A program made the position numbers and the translations under genes. The notes beneath the pieces were generated by a model that searched no databases, had not been told where the DNA came from, and worked only from the letters and a program-made list of their open reading frames with translations. Below are positions 17,027-26,343 of a stretch of 64,000 nucleotides of DNA, in pieces. Every line of letters starts with the position of its first letter. The first letter of the stretch is position 1. Source of the DNA: an uncultured Caldimonas sp. (GTDB lineage Bacteria; Pseudomonadota; Gammaproteobacteria; Burkholderiales; Burkholderiaceae); assembly GCF_946480305.1 (NCBI RefSeq), contig NZ_CAMLJQ010000001.1, positions 1 through 64,000 on the forward strand, read 5' to 3'.

Positions 17027-17881
17027 TCACCCGGACGCACGCGGCCCGGCGTTCATTGCGCGGGCCCGTTCGCGTTCTGCGCGGGCAATGAAGTAGCTGG
17101 CCGCCACCACACCGATGGCGACGACCACGATGATCACGGTGGCGACGGCATTGACGCTGGGGTTCAACCCCAGGCGTGCACGCGAGAAGATCACGAGCGG
17201 CAGCGTGGTGGCGCCGGGGCCGGACAGGAAGGCCGAGAGCACGACGTCGTCGAGCGAGATCGTGAAGGTCAGCAGCCAGGCCGACAACAGCGACTGCGTG
17301 ATCAGCGGCAGCGTGACCAGCGTGAACACCTGCCAGGGTCGGGCACCGAGGTCCATCGCGGCCTCTTCGAGCTGCGGGTTCATGTCCTGCAGCCGTGCCT
17401 GGATCACCACGGTGGCGTAGGCCATGCCGAGCAGCAGATGACCGAGCCAGATGGTCAGCATGCCGCGTTCGGGAAAACCGAGTACCCGTTGCAGGGACAC
17501 CAGCATCAGCAGCAGCGACAGGCCGACGATGACTTCCGGCATCACGAGCGGCGCGTTCACCATGCCGGAGAACAGCGTGCGCCCGAAGAAGCGGCGGTAT
17601 TTCACCAGCGCAAAGGCCGCCAGCGTGCCGAGCACCACCGACGCGCAGGCGGTGAAGAACGCGATGCGCAGCGACAGCCAGAGCCCTTGCAGGATCTCGC
17701 GGTCTTGCAGCAGGGCTGCATACCACTTCAACGTGAAGCCGGCCCACGCGTTGGGTATGGGCGAGTCGTTGAAGGAATAGAGCACCAGGGCCGCGATGGG
17801 CAGGTACAGGAACACGAAGCCGCCCAGCAGCCAGGCCTTGCCGACGTGGCGGTTCAGTGCGAGGACGAGGCGCGAACTCAT
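17027..17881 (-). CDS. potI: Putrescine ABC transporter permease PotI
   Basis: A 284-residue inner-membrane permease of the binding-protein-dependent type, with about six helices and the EAA loop (EEAAMDLGARPWQVF) near residue 170 that docks with the ATPase. The ATG at 17881 overlaps the potH stop by ATGA; the longer open frame lies inside potH and is not used. Together with PotH it forms the channel for putrescine uptake. A family member of spermidine PotC type is possible, but the neighbours point to putrescine. Confidence 0.87.
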   Translation of the reverse strand: MSSRLVLALNRHVGKAWLLGGFVFLYLPIAALVLYSFNDSPIPNAWAGFTLKWYAALLQDREILQGLWLSLRIAFFTACASVVLGTLAAFALVKYRRFFGRTLFSGMVNAPLVMPEVIVGLSLLLMLVSLQRVLGFPERGMLTIWLGHLLLGMAYATVVIQARLQDMNPQLEEAAMDLGARPWQVFTLVTLPLITQSLLSAWLLTFTISLDDVVLSAFLSGPGATTLPLVIFSRARLGLNPSVNAVATVIIVVVAIGVVAASYFIARAERERARAMNAGPRASG

Positions 17882-18816
17882 CGCCGCACCTCCTGTGCCT
17901 CTGCCTGGTATTTGTTGAAGATGGCGAGCGGCACGATGATCAACAGCACCATCACGACCGCCACGCTGGAAGCCATCGGCCAGTCGTTGTTGCTGAAGAA
18001 TTCGTCCCACAGCACCCGGCCGATCATCAAGGTCTGCGGTCCGCCGAGCAGTTCCGGGATGACGAACTCGCCCACACAGGGGATGAACACCAGCATGGAG
18101 CCGGCAATGATGCCGGCTTTCGAGAGCGGCACGGTGATCTTCCAGAATGCCACCCAGGGGGTGGAGCCAAGGTCCGCCGCCGCTTCGAGCAGCCGCATGT
18201 CCATCTTGGCCAGATTCGCGTACAGCGGCAGGATCATGAACGGCAGGTAGGTGTAGGCCATGCCGACCACCAGAGAGAAGGGCGTGTTCATCAGCTTGCC
18301 TGGCGCCGGGATGAGGCCGACCGCCACCAGCACATGATCGAGCCCGAGTGCGATGACGGCGTCGGCCACCAGCCCGTTCTCACCGAGCAGACCCTTCCAC
18401 GCGTACACGCGCAGCAGGAACGATGTCCAGAACGGCAGCATCACCAGCATCAGCAAGGCGGGCTGCACGGTCGGCCTGGCGCGTGCCATGAAGTAGGCGA
18501 AGGGGTAGCCGATCGCCAGGCAGATGGCCGTGGTGATCGCCGCGTATTTCAGGCTGGCTAGATAGGTCTTGAAGTAAAGGTCGTCTTCTGTGATGAACAG
18601 GTAGGTGCCGAGCCGCATGGTGAACTGCAGCACCCCGTCGGCATAGGTGACCAGATCCTTGATGACCACCGTCTCCATCTCCGAGACGCTGATCTTCACC
18701 AGGATCAGGAAGGGCAGCAGGAAGAACACGAGCAGCCACAGGTAGGGCACGCCGATGACGGCGAGCCGGCCGCGGCGGGCTCGCGTGGGTGTGCGGGTGG
18801 GGCTGCGTGGCGTCAT
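17878..18816 (-). CDS. potH: Putrescine ABC transporter permease PotH
   Basis: A 312-residue inner-membrane permease. An Arg/Thr-rich cytoplasmic N-terminus (TPRSPTRTPTRARRGR) is followed by the first helix. The family insert between helices one and two is present (about residues 50-80), and the EAA loop reads LLEAAADLGSTPWVAF. The ATG at 18816 lies five bases after the potG stop. It pairs with PotI, to which it is translationally coupled. Confidence 0.87.
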   Translation of the reverse strand: MTPRSPTRTPTRARRGRLAVIGVPYLWLLVFFLLPFLILVKISVSEMETVVIKDLVTYADGVLQFTMRLGTYLFITEDDLYFKTYLASLKYAAITTAICLAIGYPFAYFMARARPTVQPALLMLVMLPFWTSFLLRVYAWKGLLGENGLVADAVIALGLDHVLVAVGLIPAPGKLMNTPFSLVVGMAYTYLPFMILPLYANLAKMDMRLLEAAADLGSTPWVAFWKITVPLSKAGIIAGSMLVFIPCVGEFVIPELLGGPQTLMIGRVLWDEFFSNNDWPMASSVAVVMVLLIIVPLAIFNKYQAEAQEVRR

Positions 18817-18821
18817 GCGGT

Positions 18822-19925
18822 TCACTGCGTCAGCACCACCTGGGCCGAGTCGGACCAACTCGCCCACGCCGGGTCGTCCCAGGTCAGCACGTCGTCGGGA
18901 TGACGCTCGACGTTGCCCTGGCTGACCTTCAAGGTGGCTCCGCTTTGCAGCTGCAGGTGGTAGACGGTATAGCTGCCGAAGTAGGAAAGGTCCTTCACCG
19001 TGCCGTGTACGCAGTTGAACTCGCCGTCCGGCCGGTGGCGCGAGAGGCGGATCTTCTCGGGCCGCAGGGCCACCGTGACGTTCATCCCCGCGGTGCCCGT
19101 GATGCCGTGACCCACGTAATGGCGGCAGTCGTCACAGTCGATCACGACGTGATCGGGCTGGTCTTCCGTGAGGGTACCGTCCATCAGGTTGACGTTGCCG
19201 ATGAAGTCCGCCACGAAGCGGGTGGCGGGTGTTTCGTAGATCTCGTTCGGGGCGCCGACCTGCAGGATGCGCCCCTCGCTCATCACCGCGATGCGCGAGG
19301 CCATCGTCATCGCCTCTTCCTGGTCGTGCGTGACCATCACGCAGGTCACGCCGACTTCCTCGATGATGTTGACGAGCTCGATCTGCGTTTCCTCGCGCAG
19401 CTTCTTGTCGAGGGCCCCGAGCGGCTCGTCGAGCAGCAGCAGTTGCGGACGCTTGGCCAGGCTGCGGGCGAGGGCCACGCGCTGTTGCTGTCCGCCGGAC
19501 AACTGATGCGGCTTGCGCCTGGCGAAGCCGGTGAGCTGCACCAGCTTGAGCATGGCCTCGACCCGTTCGGCGATCTCTGCTTTCGCCATGCCATCGCGTT
19601 TCAGGCCGAACGCGATGTTGTCCCACACCGTGAGGTGCGGGAACAGCGCGTACGACTGGAACATCATGTTGATCGGCCGCTCGTAGGGCGGCAGGTCGCC
19701 CAGATCCTGCCCGTTGAGCACGATGCGGCCCGAGGTGGGCGTCTCGAACCCGGCGAGCATGCGCAGCAAGGTGGTCTTGCCGCAGCCCGACGAGCCGAGC
19801 AGCGCGAAGATCTCGCCCTTGGCGATGTCGAGGCTGACGTTGTTGACGGCCCGCATGGCGCCGGCCGGGCCGCCGAATTCCTTCACGACGTCCTGGATCT
19901 GCAGGTACGCCTGCTCGCTGCTCAT
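18822..19925 (-). CDS. potG: Polyamine ABC transporter ATP-binding protein PotG
   Basis: A 367-residue ATPase. Walker A is GSSGCGKTT near residue 40, the Q-loop lies in MMFQSYALFPH, the signature is LSGGQQQRVALARSLA near 140, Walker B is LLLLDEPLGALDKK, and the H-loop is VTHDQEEAMTM. The C-terminal 110 residues form a TOBE-type regulatory domain typical of the PotA/PotG/MalK group. It energises uptake through PotHI with substrate delivered by PotF. Gaps to neighbouring genes are 28 and 5 bases, so co-transcription is expected. Confidence 0.9.
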   Translation of the reverse strand: MSSEQAYLQIQDVVKEFGGPAGAMRAVNNVSLDIAKGEIFALLGSSGCGKTTLLRMLAGFETPTSGRIVLNGQDLGDLPPYERPINMMFQSYALFPHLTVWDNIAFGLKRDGMAKAEIAERVEAMLKLVQLTGFARRKPHQLSGGQQQRVALARSLAKRPQLLLLDEPLGALDKKLREETQIELVNIIEEVGVTCVMVTHDQEEAMTMASRIAVMSEGRILQVGAPNEIYETPATRFVADFIGNVNLMDGTLTEDQPDHVVIDCDDCRHYVGHGITGTAGMNVTVALRPEKIRLSRHRPDGEFNCVHGTVKDLSYFGSYTVYHLQLQSGATLKVSQGNVERHPDDVLTWDDPAWASWSDSAQVVLTQ

Positions 19926-19953
19926 CCGCTCTCCCGTTGCGTGAGCTGGCGGA

Positions 19954-21078
19954 TCACAGGCCGGTCTTGAACGAGGTGAACATCCGCGTGATGGTGCGAC
20001 GGATGTCGTTGCTCAACGCGTCGGGTGCGGACATCTTCTTCATGTCCTCGTCGCTGGGGAACACGGTGGGGTTGCTCGCCACCTCGGGTTTCACGAAGCG
20101 CTTCGACTCCTTGTTCGGGTTCGCGTAGAACACCTTGTTCGTCAGGCTCGCGTGCACCTCGGGGCGCAGGATGTAGTTGATGAACTTGTGCGCGTTCTGG
20201 GGGTGGGGTGCATCCGCCGGGATCACCATCACGTCGAAGAACAACAGGCCGCCGCTCTTGGGGATGAGCGCCTCGATCTTCTGGCCCGTCTTGCCGTCGA
20301 TGGCGCGCTGGCGCGCGATGTTGATGTCGCCTGACCAGCCGAGTGCCACGCAGATCGAGCCGTTGGCCATGTCGTTGATGTAGCCGGACGAGCTGAACAG
20401 CGTCACGTAGGGTCGGATCGACTTGAGCAGCGGCGCCACCGCCTGGTAGTCGGCCTGGTTGCGGCTGTAGGCCGGTTTGCCCAGGTAGTGCAGTGCGGCG
20501 GGCACCACCTCGGTGGCGGAATCGAGAAAGCTGACCCCGCACGACTTGAGCTTCGAGATGTACTCAGGCTTGAACAGCAGATCCCACGCGTTTTCGGGCA
20601 TAGGCGTGCTGCCCAGTGCCGCCTTCACCTTGTCGACGTTGATGCCCACCGTCGTGAAACCCCAGAGCCAGTTCACCTGGTACTGGTTGCCGGGGTCCAG
20701 CTTGGCCAGCTGCGCCTGCACGGCCGGGTCGAGGTTCTTGTAGTTCGGAATCTGCGAGCGGTCGATCTTCTGCAGCAGGCCGCCATCGGCCTGCAGCTTG
20801 GCCCAGTACGACGAGGGGATCACGATGTCGTACCCCGTCTTGCCGGCCACCAGCTTGGCGTGGACGATCTCGTTGTTGTCGAAGTTGTCGTAGCGGACCT
20901 TGATGCCCGTTTCCTTCTCGAAGTTCGCGAGCGTGTCCTCGGCGATGTAGTCGGACCAGTTGTAGACGTTCAGGACCTTTTCTTCCTGCGCGTGGGCCGA
21001 GCCCGGTGCAAGCAGAGCGGCGCCACCCAACACGCCGAGAACGCCTGCAACCAGGCTGCGCAAGGACATCAGCATCAT
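19954..21078 (-). CDS. potF: Periplasmic putrescine-binding protein PotF
   Basis: A 374-residue secreted binding protein. The signal peptide runs to about residue 30 (GSAHAQ). The mature protein begins EEKVLNVYNWSDYIAEDTL, with the WSDY residues that line the polyamine pocket in PotF/PotD. Later conserved pieces are PSSYWAKLQ, YQVNWLWGFTTVGIN and ALGWSGDINIA. It captures putrescine in the periplasm and presents it to PotHI. It starts 52 bases downstream of the spuC-type aminotransferase stop. Confidence 0.9.
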   Translation of the reverse strand: MMLMSLRSLVAGVLGVLGGAALLAPGSAHAQEEKVLNVYNWSDYIAEDTLANFEKETGIKVRYDNFDNNEIVHAKLVAGKTGYDIVIPSSYWAKLQADGGLLQKIDRSQIPNYKNLDPAVQAQLAKLDPGNQYQVNWLWGFTTVGINVDKVKAALGSTPMPENAWDLLFKPEYISKLKSCGVSFLDSATEVVPAALHYLGKPAYSRNQADYQAVAPLLKSIRPYVTLFSSSGYINDMANGSICVALGWSGDINIARQRAIDGKTGQKIEALIPKSGGLLFFDVMVIPADAPHPQNAHKFINYILRPEVHASLTNKVFYANPNKESKRFVKPEVASNPTVFPSDEDMKKMSAPDALSNDIRRTITRMFTSFKTGL

Positions 21079-21130
21079 CGTCGAACCTCCGGTTCAGTTT
21101 TGTTCAATCAGTCGACCACCGCGGGCTGGG

Positions 21131-22522
21131 TCAGACCCATCCCTTTTCCTTCACGTCGGCCCAGGTCTTGTCCAGGCACAGCACGATCAGCCGGCCCAGT
21201 TCGTCGATCTGGTCGCGCGTCATCACCAGGGGCGGGGCGACGATCATGCGGTCGCCCACCGCGCGCATGATCAGCCCGTTGCCGAAGCAATGGCCGCGGC
21301 AGACCATGCCCACCTGCAACTCCGACGGGAACAGCTCGCCGCTTTGCTTGTTCTTCACCAGTTGCAGCGCGCCCATCAGCCCGCAGGTTTCCGCCTCGCC
21401 GACCAGCGGGTGATTCTTCAGCGTCTCGTAGAGCTTCGCAAGATGCGGGCCGGTTTCGTTGCGTACACGCTCCACCAGGCCCAGGCGCTGGATCAATCGG
21501 ATGTTCGCCACCGCCACCGCGCAGGCCACCGGGTGGCCGGAGTAGGTGTAGCCGTGCTCGAACTCGCCGCCTTGCTCGATCAGTACCTTGGCGATGCGGT
21601 CGCCGACCATCACGCCGCCCAACGGGACGTAGCCGGAGGTCACGCCCTTGGCGAAAGTCATCAGGTCGGGGCGCGTGCCGAAGCGTTCGCAGCCGAACCA
21701 ATGGCCGGTGCGGCCAAAGCCGCAGATCACTTCGTCGCTGACGAGCAGGACGCCGTACTTGTCGCAGATGCGCTGGATCTCGGGCCAGTAGGTCTCCGGC
21801 GGGATGATCACGCCGCCCGCGCCCTGTACCGGCTCGCCGATGAACGCTGCCACTTTGTCGGGGCCGACCTCGAGGATCTTTTCTTCGAGCCAGCCGGCCG
21901 CCTTGAGGCCGAACGCTTCACGGGGCATCTCGCGCCCCAATTCGAACCAGTGCGGCTGCTCGATGTGCACGATGCCGGGGATGGGCAGCCCGCCTTGCGC
22001 GTGCATCGCGCTCATGCCCCCGAGCGAGGCGCCGGCCACCGTGGAGCCGTGATAGGCGTTCTTGCGGCTGATGATGACCTGCCGCTCGGGTTGGCCCAGC
22101 ACGTCCCAGTAGCGGCGCACCATGCGCACCACCGTGTCGTTGCCTTCGGAGCCGGAGCCGGAGAAGAACACGTGCTGGAACTGCGGCGGCGTGACCTCGG
22201 CCAGCAATTCGGCCAGTTCGATCGCCGGCGGGGTGGAGGTCTGGAAGAACGCGTTGTAGAACGGCAGTTCCTTCATCTGCCGCGTGGCAGCATCGATCAG
22301 CGCCTGCTGGCCGTAGCCGACGTTGACGCACCACAAGCCGCTCATCGCGTCGAGGATCTTGTGGCCTTCGGTGTCCCAGAGGTAGATGTTCTCGGCGCGC
22401 GCGATGATGCGCGAACCCTTCCGGGCCAGCGACTGGAAATCGGTGAACGGGTGCAGGAAGTGAGCAGCGTCGGCCGCCTGCCATTCGCGCGTGCTGCGCG
22501 TGGTCGTGTTGGATGAGGTCAT
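21131..22522 (-). CDS. spuC: Class-III aminotransferase, putrescine/polyamine:pyruvate type (SpuC-like)
   Basis: A 463-residue PLP-dependent enzyme. Key motifs are SGSGSEGNDT (phosphate site), NAYHGST, DEVICGFGRTG with the PLP-contacting Asp, and the Schiff-base lysine in MTFAKGVTSGYVPLGG near residue 290. The sequence closely resembles SpuC-like enzymes that transfer the terminal amine of putrescine or cadaverine to pyruvate. This would give a direct, non-glutamylated route beside PuuA. The ATG at 22522 is preferred over the open frame to 22558, which overlaps puuA. A role as GABA transaminase after PuuD is also possible. Confidence 0.8.
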   Translation of the reverse strand: MTSSNTTTRSTREWQAADAAHFLHPFTDFQSLARKGSRIIARAENIYLWDTEGHKILDAMSGLWCVNVGYGQQALIDAATRQMKELPFYNAFFQTSTPPAIELAELLAEVTPPQFQHVFFSGSGSEGNDTVVRMVRRYWDVLGQPERQVIISRKNAYHGSTVAGASLGGMSAMHAQGGLPIPGIVHIEQPHWFELGREMPREAFGLKAAGWLEEKILEVGPDKVAAFIGEPVQGAGGVIIPPETYWPEIQRICDKYGVLLVSDEVICGFGRTGHWFGCERFGTRPDLMTFAKGVTSGYVPLGGVMVGDRIAKVLIEQGGEFEHGYTYSGHPVACAVAVANIRLIQRLGLVERVRNETGPHLAKLYETLKNHPLVGEAETCGLMGALQLVKNKQSGELFPSELQVGMVCRGHCFGNGLIMRAVGDRMIVAPPLVMTRDQIDELGRLIVLCLDKTWADVKEKGWV

Positions 22523-22550
22523 GTGCGTAGGCTCGTGTGCGAGGTGTGGT

Positions 22551-23918
22551 TCAAACATGCAGCAGCAGGTGCTCGCGCTCCCACGGCGAGATCACTTTCA
22601 TGAACTCCTCGTACTCGATCTCCTTGACCTCGGTGTAGACGGTGACGAACTCCTTGCCGAGCACTTCGTGCAGGTCGGTCTCTTCCTTCAACAAGGCCAG
22701 CGCTTCGCCGAGGCTGCGCGGCAGCGCGTAGTCGCCCAGGTAGGCGTCGCCCTTGCATTCGGGCGAGGGCTCGATGCGGTTCTTCATGCCGAGATACCCG
22801 CAGGCGAGCGTCGCGGCCAGTGCAACGTAGGGGTTCGCGTCGGCACCGATCACCCGGTTCTCGATGCGCCGCGCCGAAGGTTTTGCCACCGGCGAGCGAA
22901 TGCCCACCGTGCGGTTGTCGGTGCCCCACTGGATGTTGATCGGTGCGGCCGTGGCGCGTGCAAGGCGCCGGTAGGAGTTGACGTACGGGGCGAACAGAGC
23001 CATGGCTGCCGGGATGTAGCGCTGCAGCCCGCCGATGTACCAGTAGAACTCCTGCGACGGGGAGCCGTCTTCGTTGCTGAAGATGTTGAGGCCGGTGGCC
23101 TTGCTGAGCAGGCTCTGGTGCACGTGCATCGCGCTGCCGGGCTCGTTGGCCATCGGCTTGGCCATGAAGGTGGCGTACATCTCGTGGCGCAACGCCGCTT
23201 CGCGGATGGTGCGCTTGAAGAAGAACACCTCGTCGGCCAGCTGCAGCGGGTGATCATGGAAGAAATTGATCTCCATCTGGCCCGCGCCCACTTCGTGGAT
23301 CAGCGTGTCGACGTTCAACTCCATCTTTTCACAGTAGGCGTAGATGTCTTCGAACAGCGGGTCGAACTCGTTGACCGCATCGATGGAATAGGCCTGGCGC
23401 GACGTCTCGGCGCGACCGCTGCGGCCCTTGGGCGGGCGCAAGGGCTGGTTCGGATCGGTGCTGCGTTCGATCAGGTAGAACTCGAGTTCCGGTGCGACGA
23501 TCGGCTGCCAGCCCGCCGCGTCGAACAGGTCGCACACGCGGCGCAATACCGAGCGCGGTGCGTAGGGAACCATGTTGCCATCGCGGTCGAAGCAATCGTG
23601 GATCACCTGCGCGGTAGGGTCCACTGCCCAGGGCACGATGCGCACCGTGGCCGGGTCGGGCTTCAGGTGCATGTCGCGATCGGTCGGCGTGATGACGTCG
23701 TAGTAGGGCCCCTCTTCAGGGAACTCACCCGTCACGCCGATCGCCACGATGGCCTCGGGCAGGCGCATGCCGCGGTCTTCGGTGAACTTCTCGCGCGGAA
23801 GGATCTTGCCGCGTGCGACGCCGGTGAGGTCAGGCACCAGGCATTCGATCTCGGTCACGCGGCGCTCGTTGAGCCATTGCTCGAGCTCGCTGAAGGTGAA
23901 ACTGTCTCGGACCACCAT
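22551..23918 (-). CDS. puuA: Gamma-glutamylputrescine synthetase (glutamine-synthetase family)
   Basis: A 455-residue ATP-dependent ligase of the glutamine synthetase fold. Visible are the N-terminal beta-grasp part, APELEFYL (metal-binding Glu) near residue 150, HEVGAGQMEINF, the HVHQSL nucleotide site, and RRIENRVIGADANPY near the C-terminal third. PuuA-type enzymes join glutamate to putrescine, the committed step of the glutamylated pathway. Start taken at ATG 23918; a longer frame to 23969 lacks support. It lies between puuD and the SpuC-like aminotransferase. Confidence 0.85.
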   Translation of the reverse strand: MVVRDSFTFSELEQWLNERRVTEIECLVPDLTGVARGKILPREKFTEDRGMRLPEAIVAIGVTGEFPEEGPYYDVITPTDRDMHLKPDPATVRIVPWAVDPTAQVIHDCFDRDGNMVPYAPRSVLRRVCDLFDAAGWQPIVAPELEFYLIERSTDPNQPLRPPKGRSGRAETSRQAYSIDAVNEFDPLFEDIYAYCEKMELNVDTLIHEVGAGQMEINFFHDHPLQLADEVFFFKRTIREAALRHEMYATFMAKPMANEPGSAMHVHQSLLSKATGLNIFSNEDGSPSQEFYWYIGGLQRYIPAAMALFAPYVNSYRRLARATAAPINIQWGTDNRTVGIRSPVAKPSARRIENRVIGADANPYVALAATLACGYLGMKNRIEPSPECKGDAYLGDYALPRSLGEALALLKEETDLHEVLGKEFVTVYTEVKEIEYEEFMKVISPWEREHLLLHV

Positions 23919-24011
23919 ACATCCCCATCTTGGTTGTTGCGGCCCCCGGGCCGCTTTGACGAAGCTCACGACGCAACCGCTGCGTAGCGGTGGCAGTGGT
24001 GCTGGAGGGCG

Positions 24012-24797
24012 CTAGGTGAGGGGGTCTCGGTGGCGGTCTCGGTGGCTGCGGCAGGCTTCTCCGAAGGCCTTGAAGAGCTTGATGGACACCGGGTTCTCTT
24101 CGGCTCTCCACTCCGGGTGCCATTGAACGAACAGGTTGAACGCTGGCGCTTCGGGGTGGGAAAACGCTTCGACCGTGCCGTCCGGCGCGGTTGCTTCCAC
24201 ACGCAGTGGCGCGGCGAGGCGGTTCACCCCCTGGCCATGCAGGCTGTTGACGTCGAACTCGGCCATCCCGAGCACCCGCTCGAGCACGCCGCCGGACTCC
24301 ACCTTGACCGGGTGCGCCATGCCGTACTGCACGTTGACGTCGTCCACAGGCTTGGCACGGTGGTCGTGGCGTTGCGGCACCTCCTGCACCGCCTGGTGCA
24401 AGGAGCCGCCGAGTGCCACGTTGGCTTCCTGCAGCCCTCGGCAGATGGCGAACAACGGGATGCCACGTTCGAGCGCCGCGGGAATCAACGGAAGCGTCCA
24501 TGCGTCTCGACCCGGGTCGAGCGGCAGCGACGGGTCATGCACCTCTTCGCCGAAGTGACTCGGGTGCACGTTGGAGACCGAGCCGGTGAGCAGCACGCCG
24601 TCCGCGAGGTCGAGCAGTTGCTGGATTTCGGAGGATTGCGCCGTGGGAACCACCAGTGGCAGGCAGCCTGCCAACCTCACGGCGTCGACGTACTTCTTGC
24701 CTGCGACGTGGAAAGGATGATGCCCGATCATCTTGTTGCAGGCGGGAACCAGGACCACCGGAGGGCGCTGGTTCATGGGCGAAGTTTTGTGGCTCAT
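24012..24797 (-). CDS. puuD: Gamma-glutamyl-GABA hydrolase PuuD
   Basis: A 261-residue class-I glutamine-amidotransferase-like hydrolase. The nucleophile Cys is in AICRGLQEANVALGG near residue 120, and the His-Glu pair is in QWHPEW near 226. It releases GABA and glutamate from gamma-glutamyl-GABA, the last step of the Puu pathway. The C-terminus is unusually basic and His/Arg-rich (CRSHRDRHRDPLT). The gaps to puuB (about 180 bases) and puuA (about 93 bases) allow a separate promoter; an inverted repeat lies upstream at 24866-24885. Confidence 0.85.
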   Translation of the reverse strand: MSHKTSPMNQRPPVVLVPACNKMIGHHPFHVAGKKYVDAVRLAGCLPLVVPTAQSSEIQQLLDLADGVLLTGSVSNVHPSHFGEEVHDPSLPLDPGRDAWTLPLIPAALERGIPLFAICRGLQEANVALGGSLHQAVQEVPQRHDHRAKPVDDVNVQYGMAHPVKVESGGVLERVLGMAEFDVNSLHGQGVNRLAAPLRVEATAPDGTVEAFSHPEAPAFNLFVQWHPEWRAEENPVSIKLFKAFGEACRSHRDRHRDPLT

Positions 24798-24865
24798 TGG
24801 GCTTGCTGCGCTGGGTTGTTAACCCTGTCTTGCGACGCGGCGCACTGGGCTTACTGGTGCGGTTT

Positions 24866-24885
24866 CAAGAGTCGAGCGACTCTTG
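24866..24885. repeat. 8-bp inverted repeat in the puuB-puuD gap
   Basis: CAAGAGTC (24866-24873) and GACTCTTG (24878-24885) with a 4-base spacer lie in the 180-base gap between puuB and puuD. No U-tract follows on either strand, so an operator for a polyamine-responsive regulator is as likely as an RNA hairpin. Confidence 0.4.
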
Positions 24886-24976
24886 TGCAAGCAGTGTGCC
24901 AAAGCACATGCAGGTGTCAATGCGGTGAAGGGTAAACACGCATCGTCGAGCGGGCAGTGCATGTTGAGTTGTGTCA

Positions 24977-26296
24977 TCACAGCACATCCCGCAAGCGGTA
25001 GTAGGCCATGCCGAGCACCAGTGCGGGCATGCGCAACCAGCGCCCACCGGGGAAGGGCCTGTGCTTGATGCGCGCGAAGGTATCGAAGCGACTGGCGTCT
25101 CCCGCCATGGCCTCGGCGGCCAGTTTGCCGGCCAGGCCCGTCAACGCGAGACCGTGACCGGAGAAGCCTTGCAGGTAGTAGATGTTCTGCTTCGATGCAC
25201 CGGATGCACCGACTGCGGGCAGCCGCCCGAAATCGGGCGCGCGGTTCATCGAGATATCGACGAAACCGCCCCACGCATATTCGATCTTCGCGCTCTTCAA
25301 CTGCGGGAAGGTGGTTGCCATGCGGCGGTGCATGCTGGCCTCCAGATGGCGAGGCGTCCGGGTGCTGTAGCTGACCCGGCCCCCGTACAGCATGCGGGCG
25401 TCGACCGTGGGGCGGAAGTAGTCGAGCACGAAGTTGGTGTCGCACACGGCGCAGCCGCTGGGCACCAGCGAGCGGGCGAGTGCGGGGTCGAGTGCCTCGG
25501 AGCAGACGATGTAGGTGCCGACGGGCATGATGCGCCGCTCCAACACGGGAGCGATCCCTTGCAGGTAGACGTTGCCCGCCAGCAGCAGTTGCCGAGCGTG
25601 CACGGTGCCCTGGGCGGTGTGAAGCACGGGTGACGACCCCTGCGTGACACGGATGACGGCACTGTTCTCGAAGATGCGTGCCCCCAGGTGCTGTGCGGCA
25701 CGTGCCAGCCCGAGGCTGTATTTGAGTGGGTGCAGGTGGCCCGAGCGCGCGTCGTGCACACCGGCGCTGAAGCGGGGGCTGGCGATCCATTGCGGCAGGT
25801 CCTGCCGGTCTATCCAGCTCAGCGGGTAGGTGTAGACGCGCTGCATGCGCTCGTGCCAGGCAAGCAGCTCGCGCGCCTTGCGCTCGCCCACAGCGACGCC
25901 GAGGAAGCCGGGTGTCCAGTCGCAGTCGATGCCAAAGCGGGCGCAGCGTTGCTGGATGAGGTCGAGCGCTTCCAGCGTCATCGCCCATGTGCGGCGCGCT
26001 TCATCGAGGCCGAGCTGGGCCTCGATCTCCGATTGATCGCATGCCAGCCCGTGGATGGCTTGACCCCCGTTGCGGCCGGAGGCGCCCCAGCCCACTTCAC
26101 GTGCTTCGAGCAGCGCCACGCTGAAGCCACGATCTGCCAGCTCGATGGCGGCGGAGAGCCCCGCGAGACCACCGCCGACGATGCCGACGTCAGCGTGCAC
26201 GTCGCCTTCCAAGCTGGGAAAGCTCACATCGCGCCGCGCGGTGGCCGCGTAGTAGGAATTGCGCGTGAGGTCCTGGTCGGCGCGGAGAAAGTGCAT
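24977..26296 (-). CDS. puuB: Gamma-glutamylputrescine oxidase (FAD-dependent, DAO family)
   Basis: A 439-residue flavoprotein. The dinucleotide-binding motif is GIVGGGLAGLSAA near residue 40, followed by LLEAREVGWGASGRNGGQ and, near the C-terminus, the second FAD-contact segment YLQGFSGHGLALTG. This is the layout of PuuB, which oxidises gamma-glutamylputrescine to gamma-glutamyl-gamma-aminobutyraldehyde, ammonia and hydrogen peroxide. It follows the first aminotransferase of the locus by 47 bases. Other D-amino-acid-oxidase-like enzymes share the fold; the puu context decides. Confidence 0.85.
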   Translation of the reverse strand: MHFLRADQDLTRNSYYAATARRDVSFPSLEGDVHADVGIVGGGLAGLSAAIELADRGFSVALLEAREVGWGASGRNGGQAIHGLACDQSEIEAQLGLDEARRTWAMTLEALDLIQQRCARFGIDCDWTPGFLGVAVGERKARELLAWHERMQRVYTYPLSWIDRQDLPQWIASPRFSAGVHDARSGHLHPLKYSLGLARAAQHLGARIFENSAVIRVTQGSSPVLHTAQGTVHARQLLLAGNVYLQGIAPVLERRIMPVGTYIVCSEALDPALARSLVPSGCAVCDTNFVLDYFRPTVDARMLYGGRVSYSTRTPRHLEASMHRRMATTFPQLKSAKIEYAWGGFVDISMNRAPDFGRLPAVGASGASKQNIYYLQGFSGHGLALTGLAGKLAAEAMAGDASRFDTFARIKHRPFPGGRWLRMPALVLGMAYYRLRDVL

Positions 26297-26343
26297 GGAA
26301 GGTATGCGCTAGGCAGTGTCCCGCTCGTTGTGGCCGCGCGTCG